From: Actinomycetes bacterium
GTDB lineage: Bacteria; Actinomycetota; Actinomycetes; Mycobacteriales; Pseudonocardiaceae
Reading direction: 5' to 3'
Length of the DNA: 46,147 nt
Assembly (NCBI GenBank): GCA_021793175.1
Contig: JAJYTH010000017.1
Coordinates: forward strand, 1 to 46,147
The notes below the pieces were generated by a model, which made no database searches, was not told where the DNA came from, and saw only the letters and a program-made list of their open reading frames with translations. Positions within the stretch are counted from its first letter, which is position 1, and every line of letters starts with the position of its first letter. Both the position numbers and the translations under genes were made by a program. This document shows, one piece after another, positions 24,437 through 33,036 of this stretch.

Positions 24437-24474
24437 CGTGCCCCGCACTGCACAACGATGTGCGGCGGGGCACG
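24437..24474 (+). terminator. Hairpin terminator downstream of the Cys-rich peptide gene
   Basis: CGTGCCCCGC pairs perfectly with GCGGGGCACG (10 bp); inside, GCACA pairs with TGTGC. It lies 18 bp after the stop of the Cys-rich ORF. That a 66-base ORF has its own strong hairpin supports its being a real gene. Confidence 0.7.
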
Positions 24475-24493
24475 TACCAGTCGGCGCAGCCAT

Positions 24494-24556
24494 CGTGTCC
24501 GCAGATTGCGTAGTCGTGTCCGCAGTCTGCGTCGCCGTGTCCGCAGTTCGTGAAGG
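24494..24556. repeat. Three 21-bp direct repeats
   Basis: CGTGTCCGCAG recurs at 24494, 24515 and 24536, exactly 21 bp apart, with partly conserved filler (TTGCGT/TCTGCGT). The repeats lie between the terminator of the Cys-rich gene and tRNA-Lys. The period is two DNA turns, suiting cooperative protein binding. It could also be remnant coding repeats (a 7-residue period on either strand), but no ORF here looks real. Confidence 0.6.
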
Positions 24557-24631
24557 CAGGGGAGTAGCCGAAGTCACTACGGATGCCTCCCGTGCTGCCC
24601 GCGCCGGACCACCGTTACACTTTCTAAAGCG

Positions 24632-24707
24632 GGGCCGTTAGCTCAATCGGCAGAGCTGTGGACTTTTAATCCATAGGTTCCGGGTTCGAGCCCCGGGCGG
24701 CCCACCA
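24632..24707 (+). tRNA. tRNA-Lys (anticodon UUU), CCA encoded
   Basis: Full cloverleaf: acceptor GGGCCGT with GCGGCCC (one G-U), D-arm GCTCAATCGGCAGAGC, anticodon arm TGGACTTTTAATCCA with anticodon TTT, T-arm CCGGGTTCGAGCCCCGG, discriminator A at 24704 and encoded CCA. No integrase gene or duplicated 3' end is seen next to it, so there is no sign of an integrated element. Confidence 0.98.
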
Positions 24708-25042
24708 AAAGCCCAGGTCAGCTGGCCACCAGTTGGTTCGCAGTGACGGCGGCTCACGCTTTACTTACAGGAAACTACTCGGACTCATTACCGAGGACGT
24801 CCTCAAGCGCCGCAGCCGTCGCACAACCGGTGCCGGCCGACATAGTCGAGGGGGCCCGGCAGCCTTCCCTGAGACGCCGAGTTCCCTGTGCTTTCGGCGT
24901 GACTCATTCAAGTGTCGCCGCCGGCCCGGGAGTGTGCTCGGACCGTTGTCAGGGGCTCCACCCGAGGAATAGAAACGCGGTCGGAGGGTTTGTCACTGGG
25001 TGCATACATCTGATTTTTCGTGGACGTGAGGGAACTTCGACA
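24708..25042. other. Intergenic region, 335 bp, tRNA-Lys to LLM gene
   Basis: Frames through this stretch extend the LLM reading frame upstream but have low-quality composition. GTGAGGGAAC before 25043 is the likely ribosome binding site. I see no other gene, att duplication or clear hairpin. Confidence 0.5.
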
Positions 25043-26032
25043 TTGTCTGTGCCCTTGAGCATTCTCGACCTGGTCCCCATCTCGGAGGGGTCCGCCGCCC
25101 GAGCCGCCATCGCCGCTTCGATGAGTTCGGCTCGCCTCGCTGACCGGTTGGGCTTTCACCGGCTCTGGTTCGCCGAGCACCACAACACTCCGAACCTCGC
25201 CGCCAGCGCTACTTCGCTGCTCATCTCCCAGGCCGCTTCGGTCACGGAGCGCATTCGGGTGGGTTCCGGTGGGGTGATGCTGCCCAACCACGCTCCGCTC
25301 ATGGTGGCCGAGCAGTACGGGACCTTGGTCAACATGCACGGGGATCGGATCGACTTGGGGCTGGGTCGGGCTCCGGGAACGGACATGATGACCGCCCAGG
25401 CGTTGGGTCGTTCCTCGGCCGAACCGCAGGCTTTCGCCCAGAGTATCTACGACTTGCAGGGCTGGTTCGGCGAAACCGGGACCGCCCACAGCATGCCGAT
25501 CATGTCCGCCGTGTCCGCCGGGACTGCGGTGCCGATCTGGGTGCTCGGATCGACCGTCAACGGTGCCTCCATCGCCGGCCAGTTGGGGCTGCCGTTCTCG
25601 GTCGCCTCGCACTTCGCCCCGGACCAGCTCGATCAGGCCATCCAGGTGTACAAGGAGGCGTTCTCCACCGAAGCGCCCACCGCGCAGATCGAAAAGCCCT
25701 ACGTGATGGCCGGCATCAACGTCATGGTCGCCGACACCGACGAGGAAGCGGAGCGAGAATTCACGGTGATCGAGCAGATGTTCCTCGACATCGTGCGCGG
25801 CAAGCGTCGCAAGATCCAGCCTCCGGTGGACCCGGAGACACTCGCCGCGCAGGGTGGCGGAAACAACCCCATGTTGCGGATCAAAGCCGTGGGCGCCCCT
25901 CGGACGGTGAAGGCGCAACTGGAGGAGTTCGTGGAGCGCACCGGCGCCGACGAGCTCATCACCGTCACCTACGCCTACGATCCAGCGGTCCGGGACCGTT
26001 CGCTGCAGCTGCTTGCCAAGAGCTGGTTCTGA
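25043..26032 (+). CDS. LLM-class (bacterial luciferase-like) flavin-dependent oxidoreductase
   Basis: This 329-residue TIM-barrel enzyme is of the luciferase-like monooxygenase superfamily, YhbW-like subgroup, using reduced FMN. Family blocks: SILDLVPISEGSAARA, GFHRLWFAEHHNTPNLA, GSGGVMLPNHAPLMVAEQYG, DLGLGRAPGTD, PIWVLGST. A TTG start at 25043 with GAGGGA upstream matches the usual N-terminus; the frame runs open to 24743. The substrate is unknown. Its proximity to the prenyltransferase-tryptophanase pair is suggestive, since known prenylindole clusters include a flavin oxygenase, but a 475-bp gap separates them. Confidence 0.88.
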   Translation: MSVPLSILDLVPISEGSAARAAIAASMSSARLADRLGFHRLWFAEHHNTPNLAASATSLLISQAASVTERIRVGSGGVMLPNHAPLMVAEQYGTLVNMHGDRIDLGLGRAPGTDMMTAQALGRSSAEPQAFAQSIYDLQGWFGETGTAHSMPIMSAVSAGTAVPIWVLGSTVNGASIAGQLGLPFSVASHFAPDQLDQAIQVYKEAFSTEAPTAQIEKPYVMAGINVMVADTDEEAEREFTVIEQMFLDIVRGKRRKIQPPVDPETLAAQGGGNNPMLRIKAVGAPRTVKAQLEEFVERTGADELITVTYAYDPAVRDRSLQLLAKSWF

Positions 26033-26507
26033 ATTCGAGGGATTCCCGGTCGGCGACGGCTCGGTGTTCAAGGCCCGGCGTCGGGAGTGCTTCGAGCCCG
26101 GTGCTCTTAGAAGAACCCGGACCGGTGAGCCGTCCCTACCGACCCGCGCGTGCTTCGCCTCGGGGAGCCGGCCGAAGGGTCGGGCCGGATATTGACGGCT
26201 GAGCCCGTGAGCGGGCTGTGGCCAATGTGTTCTCGGGTAATGCGAGTCGGGCGGGTCCGGTCGCGAATCAGTTATGCCTTCGGTTTCGGGTGAACTCGAT
26301 GAGCTCGCGGCTTGGAACTCCTCCTCGACGGCGGCGGTGCCGAGTTTTTCCATTGGCTGCAAAGTGTGATCAACTCGGTGTTCAAGATCACTCCGGTAGA
26401 GGTATCTCGCGCTTCGAAACGCCCGTATCTTGATCATGCTTTTGGCAGAGACGCCACGAGAACCACTTGGGAGTGAACCACTTGTCCGCATGCCCGTCGG
26501 AGCAAGC
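26033..26507. other. Intergenic region, 475 bp, before the prenyltransferase gene
   Basis: A small hairpin AGCCCG-TGAG-CGGGCT is at 26202-26217, a possible end for the LLM transcript. The part from 26220 to 26440 is less GC-rich and probably contains the prenyltransferase promoter. I looked for a TnaC-like leader peptide with Trp codons and saw none. Confidence 0.5.
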
Positions 26508-27614
26508 GTGAACGATCCGACTCTTTTCGAACACACCAGTAGGCAGCTGCGAAACCTGTGTGCCGAGGCCGGCTTCCCGGCATCCGACGACACCCCGGTC
26601 GAAATGCTCGGAGAACTGCTGGGCACGGCTGGAAACCGCCGTCTTTCCGAAGGTCCATTGTGGCCTTCGGATGTCGCGGACGATGCCACGCCCGTCGAAT
26701 TCTCCGTCGCATTGGACGACACCGGTGACCGTGCTGTGCGGGTGCTCGGTGAAGTGGTCGCCGAGAAACCGAGTATGTCGGCCAACGTCGTCGCCGCGCG
26801 GCGGTTCCTCGAATCGATGTCCGAACGCCTCGGGATTCCGACCGAGCGGTTCGAGGCGGTGGAGGACCTCTTCCTCCCCGACGATCCGCAGGGCAAGTTC
26901 GCGTTCTGGTATTCGATGATCTTCCGGCCGGACGCCGCGCCCAAGCTCAAGGTCTACTTCAACCCCGGTGTGCGGGGTGAGGGCCGCGCGGCCGAACTGG
27001 TCGCCGAAGGCTTCCGGCGGCTGGGGATGGAGGACGCCTACGACGCGGCGACCGAGTATTCCGTATCGCGGGGAGAGCTCGACAAGTTCACGTTCTTCGC
27101 CGTGGACTTGGACGACAGTCCGTTGTCGAGGGTCAAGTTGTACATCTCGCACTTCTCGGCCACCGCCGACGTGGCGGTGCAGGCGTCGCAGGCGGTCGAC
27201 GGTCTCGACCGCGACGGCATCAGCGAGTTCTGTGGACTTCTCGGCGGCAGCACCGAGTCGTTCGACGGACGTCCGCTGGTGTCCAGCTATTCGTTCGTGG
27301 AGGCCGATCCGAAGCGGCCCGGCAACTACAGCCTCTATCTGCCCATCCGCGACTACGTGGCCGACGATGTGGAGGCACGGTCACGGGTCGTGTCGTTCTT
27401 GGAGAACAGGGGCAGTGACGCGGCAGGACTCGACCGGTCCATTCGGGCACTCACCGATCGCCCGTTGAGCGACGGCCGTGGGCTGCTGGCCCACGTCTCG
27501 CTGCGACTGGGACAGTTCGGTACCGGCACTACGATCTACCTGTCGTCGGAGGGCTACGAGGTCCTGTCCGCGCGTTCCGATGCGCGTACGGCGGCCACTT
27601 CGACGCACTCCTGA
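26508..27614 (+). CDS. Aromatic (indole) prenyltransferase, DMATS family
   Basis: This 368-residue ABBA-barrel prenyltransferase of the tryptophan dimethylallyltransferase family moves a dimethylallyl group from DMAPP to an indole or other aromatic ring without the DDxxD metal motif. Visible family signs: general-base Glu64 in TPVEFSVALD, KLKVYFNP (146-153), RVKLYISHF (208-216) and YSLYLPIRDY (274-283), the repeated strands whose Tyr/Lys/Arg residues shield the allyl cation. GTG 26508 with GGAG upstream is the best start; earlier in-frame starts at 26430/26436/26490 exist. The tryptophanase gene follows 49 bp later. Ring position (C5, C6, C7) cannot be told from sequence. Confidence 0.88.
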   Translation: MNDPTLFEHTSRQLRNLCAEAGFPASDDTPVEMLGELLGTAGNRRLSEGPLWPSDVADDATPVEFSVALDDTGDRAVRVLGEVVAEKPSMSANVVAARRFLESMSERLGIPTERFEAVEDLFLPDDPQGKFAFWYSMIFRPDAAPKLKVYFNPGVRGEGRAAELVAEGFRRLGMEDAYDAATEYSVSRGELDKFTFFAVDLDDSPLSRVKLYISHFSATADVAVQASQAVDGLDRDGISEFCGLLGGSTESFDGRPLVSSYSFVEADPKRPGNYSLYLPIRDYVADDVEARSRVVSFLENRGSDAAGLDRSIRALTDRPLSDGRGLLAHVSLRLGQFGTGTTIYLSSEGYEVLSARSDARTAATSTHS

Positions 27615-27663
27615 AACCGCCCAAGCCACGAACCCAAGTTCTCAAGGTGTGAAAGAAGGAACC

Positions 27664-29046
27664 GTGAAGCCGTTCCCCCCGTACCGGATCCAGGTCGTCA
27701 AGGAAATACCGATCACGACACGCCAGCAGCGTGAGGAAGCGCTCGCCCGCGCGTCGTACAACGCATTCGACCTGCCCTCCAACATGGTCACGATCGACCT
27801 GTTGACCGACTCGGGTACGGGGGCGGTGTCGGCGGCTCAGGAGGCCGCCGCGGCGCAGGCCGACCGCTCGTACGCGGGATCGGACTCGTACTACCGATTC
27901 CGGCAGGCCCTGGACGACATCACGTCGTATCCGCACATCTTCCCGGTGCACCAGGGCCGTGCGGCCGAGCGGGTGTTGTTCTCGTCGGTGTTGAAGCCGG
28001 GGCAGATTTCGCTGAGCAACACCCACTTCGACACGACGAGGGCCAACGTCGAACTGGTCGGCGCGGAGGCCCGTGACCTGCCGTGCGCCGAGTTCGGGGA
28101 CCTGGACAGCCAAGCTCCGTTCAAGGGCAACATCGACCTCGAAGCCCTGGAAGCGACGCTGAAGGGACCCGAGGGCGGCCGCGTCGGCCAGGTGCTGATC
28201 ACCATCACCAACAACGGTGGTGGTGGCCAGCCGGTGTCGATGGCGAACCTGCGCGCGGTGCGGTCGTTGTGCGACCGCTACGGTGTGCCGTTCTTCCTGG
28301 ACGCGGCCCGGTTCGCTGAGAACTCGTGGCTGGTGATCCAGCGTGAACAGGGCTACGGCCACCTCACGCCGCGCGAGGTGGCGAGGCAGACGTTCGCGCT
28401 CGCCGACGGTTGCGTGGCCAGCCTCAAGAAGGACGCCATCGCGCCGATGGGCGCGGTCATCGGTGTGCGTGACTCGGAACTCGCCAAGCAGTGCGAGGCC
28501 AACATCATCGCCACCGAGGGTTTCCGCACCTACGGCGGGTTGGCCGCGCACGACCTGGAACGTGTGGCCCAGGGGCTCGACGAGGTGCTCGACCCGAACT
28601 ACCTGCGCTCGCGGGAAGCCGATGCGGCTCATTTCGCCGAGTTGGTCACCAACGCCGGTGTGGACATCGTCCAGCCCGCGGGCATCCACGCGCTGTACCT
28701 CAACGCGGGTAGGTTGTTGCCGCACATCCCGCCGCACGGCTTCCCCGGGCACGCGCTCGCGTGCGAGATGTACCTCGCCGGTGGCGTGCGGTGTGTGGAA
28801 CTCGGATCGCTGTACCTGGGCACGTTCGACGAGAACCACAACCTCGTCGAACCCGCCCCGTTCGAGCTGGTGAGGATGGCGATTCCGCGCCGTACCTACA
28901 CGCAGGCCCACCTGGAGTACGTCGCCGACGTGCTGGCCGACATCGTGAAGAATCCCACGCGGGTGGCGTCGTACCGAGTCGTCGACGCACCGGAGTTGTT
29001 GCGGCACTTCAACCTCAAGCTGGAACGCATCCCGGCCGGGTCGTAA
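27664..29046 (+). CDS. tnaA: Tryptophanase (tryptophan indole-lyase)
   Basis: This 460-residue PLP enzyme cleaves L-tryptophan to indole, pyruvate and ammonia. Its PLP lysine is the second Lys of SLKKDAIAPMG (Lys256). Tryptophanase is favoured over tyrosine phenol-lyase because the C-terminus reads LLRHFNLKLE with His as in E. coli TnaA His463, where the phenol-lyase has Phe, and CVELGS has no phenol-binding Arg. GTG 27664 follows AAGAAGGAACC. Downstream of and co-directional with the DMATS gene, it may cleave prenyl-tryptophan to prenylindole. Tryptophanase is uncommon in actinobacteria outside such clusters. Confidence 0.92.
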   Translation: MKPFPPYRIQVVKEIPITTRQQREEALARASYNAFDLPSNMVTIDLLTDSGTGAVSAAQEAAAAQADRSYAGSDSYYRFRQALDDITSYPHIFPVHQGRAAERVLFSSVLKPGQISLSNTHFDTTRANVELVGAEARDLPCAEFGDLDSQAPFKGNIDLEALEATLKGPEGGRVGQVLITITNNGGGGQPVSMANLRAVRSLCDRYGVPFFLDAARFAENSWLVIQREQGYGHLTPREVARQTFALADGCVASLKKDAIAPMGAVIGVRDSELAKQCEANIIATEGFRTYGGLAAHDLERVAQGLDEVLDPNYLRSREADAAHFAELVTNAGVDIVQPAGIHALYLNAGRLLPHIPPHGFPGHALACEMYLAGGVRCVELGSLYLGTFDENHNLVEPAPFELVRMAIPRRTYTQAHLEYVADVLADIVKNPTRVASYRVVDAPELLRHFNLKLERIPAGS

Positions 29047-29060
29047 CCGCTCCACGGACG

Positions 29061-29096
29061 AAAAGGGGCCTCCGCCTTGCGGCGGAGGCCCCTTTT
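29061..29096. terminator. Bidirectional intrinsic terminator, 16-bp perfect stem
   Basis: AAAAGGGGCCTCCGCC pairs perfectly with GGCGGAGGCCCCTTTT around TTGC. Each strand ends in a T-run, so it stops both tnaA and the convergent cvnD transcript. It is the clearest terminator in the window. Confidence 0.95.
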
Positions 29097-29099
29097 GCC

Positions 29100-29711
29100 T
29101 CACGTGCTCGAGGAGGCCATCTCCGGTTCCGGGAGCCTGCTCATCGCGTACCTCACCAGTCGGATGAGGGCGAGCTTGCTCGACTCGCGTTGCCGCGCGT
29201 CGCAGAACATGATCGGAATACCCGGCGAGATAGCCAGCGCCTGGCGGATCTCGTCCTCGGTGTATTCGTCGGAGCCGTCGAAGCAGTTCACCGCCACGAT
29301 GAACGGGATGCCCCGGCGTTCGAAGAAGTCGATCGCGGCGAAGCTGCTGTCGAGGCGGCGGGTGTCGACCAGCACCACTGTGCCGATGGCGCCGCGCGCG
29401 AGCTCGTCCCACATGTACCAGAAGCGGTCCTGCCCCGGTGTGCCGAACAGGTACAGCACCGTGTGCGGCGAGATGGTGATGCGGCCGAAGTCGAGCGCGA
29501 CCGTGGTGGTCTTCTTCTGTTCGACGCCGGTGGTGTCGTCGATACCGTCGCTGGCCGTCGTCATCAACTCTTCGGTGGACAACGGCGGGATCTCGCTGAC
29601 GGAGCCCACCATGGTCGTCTTACCGGCACCGAAACCGCCGGCCACGATGATCTTGACTGGCGTGGGTACCACGGCCGTCGCCGTGGTGTCGTCAGAGCTG
29701 GGAGAGGCCAT
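29100..29711 (-). CDS. cvnD: Conservon GTPase-like protein CvnD
   Basis: This 203-residue Ras/MglA-like small GTPase has P-loop GGFGAGKTT (about 25-33), a switch II-like LFGTPGQDRFWYMWDEL, and the NCFDG site in place of NKxD. In conservons, CvnD works with the CvnA kinase-like protein, the CvnB roadblock protein and CvnC in a membrane-associated switch affecting differentiation and secondary metabolism in Streptomyces. It overlaps cvnC by 20 bp and is the last gene of the operon, directly against the tnaA terminator. No cvnE-type P450 follows. Confidence 0.93.
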   Translation of the reverse strand: MASPSSDDTTATAVVPTPVKIIVAGGFGAGKTTMVGSVSEIPPLSTEELMTTASDGIDDTTGVEQKKTTTVALDFGRITISPHTVLYLFGTPGQDRFWYMWDELARGAIGTVVLVDTRRLDSSFAAIDFFERRGIPFIVAVNCFDGSDEYTEDEIRQALAISPGIPIMFCDARQRESSKLALIRLVRYAMSRLPEPEMASSST

Positions 29712-30063
29712 CGAGCACCGCCTGAAGTAGTTGACGATCCGGAGCTTTCATCGGTTGGGTGGGGGAACGCACGATCACGTCGCCGCGTTCGATGAGGTCA
29801 CTACACAGGACCTTGGCCACGGCGATCGGTACCTTGAGGTGAGCCGCGATCTCGGCGACCGACAACGGCCGCTCGGCCAGGTCGAGAATGGTGTGGTGTT
29901 CCGGGGTGAGACCCACCGGGTCCCTTTTGACCCCGGACAGCGCCATCACCTGGGTGGCGATGTCGAGTTTGATGTCCGAGGCCGGGATGCGGCCCTTGGT
30001 GATGGCATACGGGCGGATGAGAGGCCCCGCTGCCTCGTCATACCACTGATCATCCATGGTCAC
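29692..30063 (-). CDS. cvnC: Conservon protein CvnC (DUF742)
   Basis: This 123-residue DUF742 protein is a predicted winged helix: AITKGRIPASDIKLDIATQVMAL then LSVAEIAAHLKVPIAVAKVLCSDLIERG. Members often begin RPYxxTxGR as here (IRPYAITKGR). Its ATG overlaps the cvnB stop (ATGA, 30060-30063) and its 3' end overlaps cvnD, so the three are tightly coupled. Confidence 0.93.
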   Translation of the reverse strand: MTMDDQWYDEAAGPLIRPYAITKGRIPASDIKLDIATQVMALSGVKRDPVGLTPEHHTILDLAERPLSVAEIAAHLKVPIAVAKVLCSDLIERGDVIVRSPTQPMKAPDRQLLQAVLDGLSQL

Positions 30064-30476
30064 GTTTCTGAGGCCACCTCGTTCCTCGGTGCGGCGGACA
30101 TGAAGTCACCGACGCGCTTCACGAGCCGGTTCATCTCGTACGCGATCATCTCGACGTCCACCGACTCCTCGGCGAGTACGGCGAGGCACGCTCCGGTTCC
30201 CGCGGCGGACACGAACAAGTAGCCCTCGGTCATTTCGATGAGGGTCTGTAGCACCGGGCCTCGTTGGAAGTGGCGACTGACCCCTTTGGCGAGGCTCTGC
30301 AGACTGGAGGCCATCGCGGAGAGCTGGTCGGAGTCGTCCTTGGACAGCGTGCCGGACTTGCCCATCAGCAGGCCGTCGGCGGATAGCACCACGGCGTGCT
30401 GGGCACCCACCACGCGGTCCACCATGTCGTCCAGCAACCAGTTGAGGTCCGACGTGGAGTTGCTGTTGTCGTTCAT
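30060..30476 (-). CDS. cvnB: Conservon protein CvnB (roadblock/LC7)
   Basis: This 138-residue roadblock/LC7 domain protein reads LNWLLDDMVDRVVGAQHAVVLSADGLLMG then TLIEMTEGYLFVSAAGTGACLAVLA. By analogy with MglB it would regulate the GTPase CvnD. It lies 25 bp downstream of cvnA. Confidence 0.93.
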   Translation of the reverse strand: MNDNSNSTSDLNWLLDDMVDRVVGAQHAVVLSADGLLMGKSGTLSKDDSDQLSAMASSLQSLAKGVSRHFQRGPVLQTLIEMTEGYLFVSAAGTGACLAVLAEESVDVEMIAYEMNRLVKRVGDFMSAAPRNEVASET

Positions 30477-30501
30477 CGCTTGAGATCCACTTCCCTATCG
30501 A

Positions 30502-33036
30502 TCATTCGTCGGTCGGTTGTGCGGAACCGTCCGCGTCGCGTCCTCTACGAGTGCCCTTGCGGAACGCCGACAGTGTGTTGCGTGTCCTGCCTGCGAACCG
30601 GTCGATGTCGCTCTGCTCCGCGTCCGGGTCGTCGCGCAGTTGCGGAGCGAGGTTTTCCTGGGGACGTCGCTGTGGCAGCGGTGCCCGACGCCGCTTGCGT
30701 TGGGGCAGGCCATTGCCTGTCTCAGACGACTCGGCGCCGGTGGACTCACCACCGGGGCGAAGAGCGCCGTTCGTCCCCGTAGTCGTCGTATCGGTCGTCG
30801 GCACCTGGCCCGAGCCGTTCGACTCCGTCGTTTTGTCAGGAGCCGTGGGCGAGGGCTGTGTCGACATCGTCGACATCGTCGACACCGTGGGTGCCACGGG
30901 CGTTGTGGACGCCGTGGGAGCCGGAGCGGTCCTCGACGGCGTGTTCTGCGGTGCTGTTGCGGTCGGGCCCGTGCCGACGGGGACTGTCTGCCCGGTCATC
31001 GGCTTACCCGGCTTGTGGGTTTCGATCTCCGGCTCCTTCGGCAGGCTCGCGTGGAAGCCCGAGTCCACGTCGGTGGCCTGCTCGTCGGAGGCCAGGATGG
31101 ACGTCGGCAACAGCACGGTAGCGCGGGTGCCGCCGTAGCGGGAGGAGTCGAACGTGACGTGTGCACCGAGCCGTGTCGACAGTCGCGAGACCACGAACAG
31201 ACCGAGACTCGCGTCGGCCTTCATGGCCATGGCGTCGAACTCGGGTGGTTCGGACATCATGTTGTTGGCCCACTCGCGTACCTCGTCCTTCATGCCGAGG
31301 CCCTGGTCGGCGATGTCCACCACGACACCACGCGCGACCTTGGTCCCGGTCATGTAGACGGGTGATCCCGGGGGCGAGAACGTGGTGGCGTTGTCCACCA
31401 GTTCGGCGACGAGGTGAATGGTGTCGGCCACGGCTGAACCGAGCAGCGCCACGTTCGGGATGGGTTCGACCTCCACCCGCGAGAAGTGCTCGGTCTCCGA
31501 GATCGCGGCCCGCAGCACGTCGATCAGCATGACCGGCTTACGCCAGCGGCGGCCTGGCTGTTTGCCACCGAGAATGATGAGGTTCTCGGTCGTGCGGCGG
31601 GCACGGGTGGCGAGGTTGTCGAGCTGGAACAGGCTCTTCAGCTGCTCCGGGTTCTCCTCCCGGCTCTCCATCCGGTCGAGGATCTGCAGCTGGCGGTGCA
31701 CCAGGCCCTGGTTGCGGTGGGCGATGCCGAGGAAGACGTTGTTCACACCGCTGCGGGCCTTGGCCTCACTGACCGCCGCGTTGACCGCCGTGAGCTGGGC
31801 GATGTTGAACGCCTCGGCCACCTGACCGATCTCGTCTCGACCGTGGTCTAGCCTCGGCAGCTCGGCCTGCACGTCCACCGGCTCGCCGTCCTTCAGCCGT
31901 TCCACGATGTTCGGCAGACGAGTGCTGGCCAGTTCGAGCGAGTCGTTGCGCAGCCGTTCGAGGCGCGTCATCAGGGTGCGGTCCACCAGGGTGCGCGACA
32001 CCCGCACGGCGACGAGGATCGACGCGATGGCCGCGACGAGCGTGAGAGCGCTACCCCAAAGGACGTTGGTCAGGTTCTGGCCGCTGTCGTCCAGCGCCTT
32101 CACCGAGGTCTGGTCGGCCTGGGCCGTGGTCAGCGCCGACAGTTCCGTGGAGATCCGGCTGGCCAGGTCGCGCAGCTCGGTGTCGCCGAAGGAGAGGGAG
32201 GCGGTGTCGATCGGGCCCGGGCCGTGGGCGATGAGTTGGTTCTCGACGTCGCTCAGACGCTGCCAGTCTCCGCCCGAGACCAGCGCGTCGTACTGGACGC
32301 GCACGTCGGGGAGCATGTTCGGCGCCAAGTCCTCCAGAGCCGACCGGTAGGAGCCGACGAGCTGGGAGAACGCGCGGTGGTCGTTCGCCGAGAAGCTCTC
32401 GTTGGTGAAGGCACTGGACGCCAGTGAGGCGGCACGCGACATCTGGTCGGCCGCGCGGAACAGGCCGGTGGCCGTGATGCCGTTCTGGCTGGCGTCGACG
32501 TCGGGCACGGTGCGGGCCTGCGCGTCGAACAGGCCGGCGGCCGTGTCGATGAGCTCGTTGTAGTACTCGTTGACCTCTGTGGCGGAGATTTCCCTGACGT
32601 TGATCTGCGTGCGCATCTCCGGCAGCTGGTCGAGCTGGGACTCCAGGTTGCTCATGCGGCTGGCGATCTCGGCGGGCACATCACCCTTGATCGTTTCCAT
32701 CGCCTCGCGGAGCGCACCGAGGGATGTGTCGATCTCCTGCTGCTGTTGTTGCAGCTCCGCCAGCCCCGTTGACGGTTTGTCCAGATACATAAGGGACAGT
32801 TGGCGTTCCTGTTGCACCGCACCCAGTGAGGTGACGGCGGGAATCGACACCTGCTGCACACTGGAGGCCACCGCGCGCACGTAGAACGCATCGACGACGA
32901 AGTACGCCGACATGATGATCCACAACAGCAGAAGCGCGATACTGGGGACCAGCACCGTGCCTGTCAGCCGCTTGCGGATCGACTTGTGGTGTCCCTGTTG
33001 TGACGTGTCTTGAGTTGACTTGTCTTCGTTCTTCAC
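30502..33036 (-). CDS. cvnA: Conservon sensor kinase-like protein CvnA
   Basis: This 844-residue membrane protein has TM1 at about 26-48, an extracellular nitrate/sulfonate-sensor-like helical domain, TM2 at about 324-344, a HAMP-like linker and a helical region with the His of AHRNQGLVHRQLQIL (about 437). A HATPase_c domain follows (N-box AELVDNATTFSPPG at about 550, G-box ADQGLGM), then about 180 disordered Pro/Thr/Ser-rich residues. It heads the cvnABCD operon. GTG 33036 (GGAG just upstream) is preferred over the open extension to 33132. Whether CvnA proteins autophosphorylate is not settled. Confidence 0.92.
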   Translation of the reverse strand: MKNEDKSTQDTSQQGHHKSIRKRLTGTVLVPSIALLLLWIIMSAYFVVDAFYVRAVASSVQQVSIPAVTSLGAVQQERQLSLMYLDKPSTGLAELQQQQQEIDTSLGALREAMETIKGDVPAEIASRMSNLESQLDQLPEMRTQINVREISATEVNEYYNELIDTAAGLFDAQARTVPDVDASQNGITATGLFRAADQMSRAASLASSAFTNESFSANDHRAFSQLVGSYRSALEDLAPNMLPDVRVQYDALVSGGDWQRLSDVENQLIAHGPGPIDTASLSFGDTELRDLASRISTELSALTTAQADQTSVKALDDSGQNLTNVLWGSALTLVAAIASILVAVRVSRTLVDRTLMTRLERLRNDSLELASTRLPNIVERLKDGEPVDVQAELPRLDHGRDEIGQVAEAFNIAQLTAVNAAVSEAKARSGVNNVFLGIAHRNQGLVHRQLQILDRMESREENPEQLKSLFQLDNLATRARRTTENLIILGGKQPGRRWRKPVMLIDVLRAAISETEHFSRVEVEPIPNVALLGSAVADTIHLVAELVDNATTFSPPGSPVYMTGTKVARGVVVDIADQGLGMKDEVREWANNMMSEPPEFDAMAMKADASLGLFVVSRLSTRLGAHVTFDSSRYGGTRATVLLPTSILASDEQATDVDSGFHASLPKEPEIETHKPGKPMTGQTVPVGTGPTATAPQNTPSRTAPAPTASTTPVAPTVSTMSTMSTQPSPTAPDKTTESNGSGQVPTTDTTTTGTNGALRPGGESTGAESSETGNGLPQRKRRRAPLPQRRPQENLAPQLRDDPDAEQSDIDRFAGRTRNTLSAFRKGTRRGRDADGSAQPTDE

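Noticed and set aside
24438-24641. Plus-strand ORF spanning the 21-bp repeats
   Set aside because: Begins inside a terminator hairpin and ends inside tRNA-Lys; the repeats alone explain the open frame.
24632-25042. tRNA-Lys as an integration site for a mobile element
   Set aside because: No integrase, no duplicate of the tRNA 3' end and no composition change found downstream.
26220-26507. TnaC-like tryptophan leader peptide before the DMATS-tnaA pair
   Set aside because: No short ORF with Trp codons and a plausible start was seen.
24908-26950. 680-residue minus-strand ORF across the LLM and prenyltransferase genes
   Set aside because: Antisense of two genes with recognised family motifs; low-complexity Ser/Arg/Gly composition.
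27529-29412. 627-residue minus-strand ORF opposite tnaA
   Set aside because: Shadow of tryptophanase; it also crosses the terminator.
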